NCBI RefSeq assembly: GCF_001507595.1
Contig: NZ_LQBQ01000001.1
Location: forward strand, 62,001-126,000
Length of the DNA: 64,000 nucleotides
From: Ruegeria marisrubri
Lineage (GTDB): Bacteria > Pseudomonadota > Alphaproteobacteria > Rhodobacterales > Rhodobacteraceae
Reading direction: 5' to 3'
Position 1 is the first letter of the stretch. Every line of letters starts with the position of its first letter. Below are positions 63,440 to 64,000 of the stretch, in pieces. Both the position numbers and the translations under genes were made by a program. A model generated the notes under the pieces. The model ran no database searches, had not been told where the DNA came from, and saw nothing but the letters and a program-made list of their open reading frames with translations.

Positions 63440-64000
63440 TTAAGCTCGATCCGACGGGTTGCCGGGCATCAGGTCATAGGGGGATTTCCAGCCGGGCTGC
63501 TCGCTGAGGCGGGTCAGCCAGGCGTCGATATTGGGCCACTCGGCTCGGTCAAAGCCGAAGGGCTCGGGGTAATAGAGGTAGCCGCAGCAGCTGAGGTCGG
63601 CGTTGGTCACACCGTCGCCAACGATCCAGTCGCGGCCCTCGAGATGCGCGTTCAGCACTTGGTAGGCGGCTTTCAGGCGGCCTTGGTTGAACGCGATGAC
63701 GTCGGGATTGCGGTGCTGTTCGGGCAGGAAATTCATCAGGAAACGGGTCATGCCGGCCATCGAACTGAGCTTGTGATTGTCCCACAGCACCCAGCGCAGA
63801 ATGTCGTAATTCTCTTCCCGGGTCCTGCCGCCGAACTTGCCGGATTTCTCGGTCACGTAGGCCTGGATCGCGCCTGACTGGCTGGTGCGAAAATCGCCAT
63901 CCACCAGAACCGGCGCCTCGCCCATCTCGTTGACGTTGGCGCGGTATTCAGGCGTGCGGGTTTCGCCGTTGAAGAAATCCACGAAAACCGGTTCCCATTC
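63440..64000 (-). CDS. glutathione S-transferase, N-terminus outside the window
   Basis: The last 186 residues of a GST: end of the thioredoxin-like domain (EAPVLVDGDFRTSQSGAIQA, with the GSH-contacting SQSGAI) and the all-helical C-terminal domain (VGDGVTNADLSCCGYLYY). The frame is open to base 64000. Its immediate linkage to beta-oxidation genes is common in Rhodobacteraceae as far as I recall; the substrate is unknown. Confidence 0.87.
   Translation of the reverse strand, partial: EWEPVFVDFFNGETRTPEYRANVNEMGEAPVLVDGDFRTSQSGAIQAYVTEKSGKFGGRTREENYDILRWVLWDNHKLSSMAGMTRFLMNFLPEQHRNPDVIAFNQGRLKAAYQVLNAHLEGRDWIVGDGVTNADLSCCGYLYYPEPFGFDRAEWPNIDAWLTRLSEQPGWKSPYDLMPGNPSDRA

Noticed and set aside
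60349-63507. A 1052-codon open frame on the plus strand across the beta-oxidation genes
   Set aside because: Antisense to fadJ and fadA, whose products show full domain and motif structure. Composition (His/Asp/Gly-rich, no recognisable domain) is typical of a high-GC shadow frame.

Overview
The window looks like a chromosome segment of a marine Rhodobacteraceae (roseobacter-type alphaproteobacterium). This rests on high GC, dense operons with ATGA/GTGA stop-start overlaps, a RpoE-ChrR singlet-oxygen module with its usual target operon, an mde methionine-degradation operon and a cbb arrangement resembling the two Rhodobacter capsulatus cbb loci. No rRNA, tRNA or CRISPR array was seen. Species cannot be named from the sequence alone.

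Layout. 1-9452: Calvin cycle. A leftward cbbF-cbbP-cbbT operon with a divergent cbbR is joined tail-to-tail to a leftward cbbL-cbbS-cbbQ-cbbO operon (green-type form I RubisCO with its CbbQ/CbbO activase) with a second divergent cbbR. 9453-15269: a small accessory zone with two degraded IS6-family copies in the same orientation flanking one unusual two-AAA-module protein, an IS3-family remnant, and a CYTH-like/CHAD polyphosphate-binding-type protein. 15270-21286: the rpoE-chrR pair and, divergently, a five-gene operon (FAD oxidoreductase, DUF1365, MFS carrier, DUF3833, SDR). Near-identical sigma-E-type promoters face both ways between them.

21311-26156: an Lrp-type regulator next to a four-gene catabolic operon (M20 amidohydrolase, diaminopropionate ammonia-lyase, M24 peptidase-like hydrolase, Asp/Glu-racemase-like enzyme). 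I regard this as the best candidate for an undescribed pathway. 26223-32182: a leftward operon for branched-chain amino/keto-acid oxidation (acyl-CoA synthetase, E1alpha, E1beta, E2, Leu/Val-type dehydrogenase). 32374-34326: AmrS and Memo-family genes, divergent, without AMMECR1. 34638-40835: a MoxR-DUF58-DUF4381-BatA-BatB/C-BatD aerotolerance-type operon.

40863-46478: mdeR-mdeA-mdeB (methionine gamma-lyase and 2-oxobutyrate dehydrogenase E1) and a convergent amidase. 46649-52327: a methyltransferase, propionyl-CoA synthetase prpE with TTTGCAAA-type operators, a GFA-family protein and NADP-malic enzyme maeB. 52634-57158: a nucleoside salvage operon cdd-deoA-deoB-add-upp. 57174-64000: a degenerate M48-like membrane protein, a DMT exporter, a sulfotransferase-like protein, a strong bidirectional terminator, fadB/fadJ-type and fadA-type beta-oxidation genes, and a partial glutathione S-transferase.

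Metabolic theme: CO2 fixation combined with routes that yield short-chain acyl-CoAs. Methionine gives 2-oxobutyrate and then propionyl-CoA, branched-chain amino acids feed the keto-acid dehydrogenase, propionate is activated by PrpE, and fatty acids go through FadB/FadA. Coordinates, motifs and promoters are read from the sequence. Functions are family-based assignments made without database searches.
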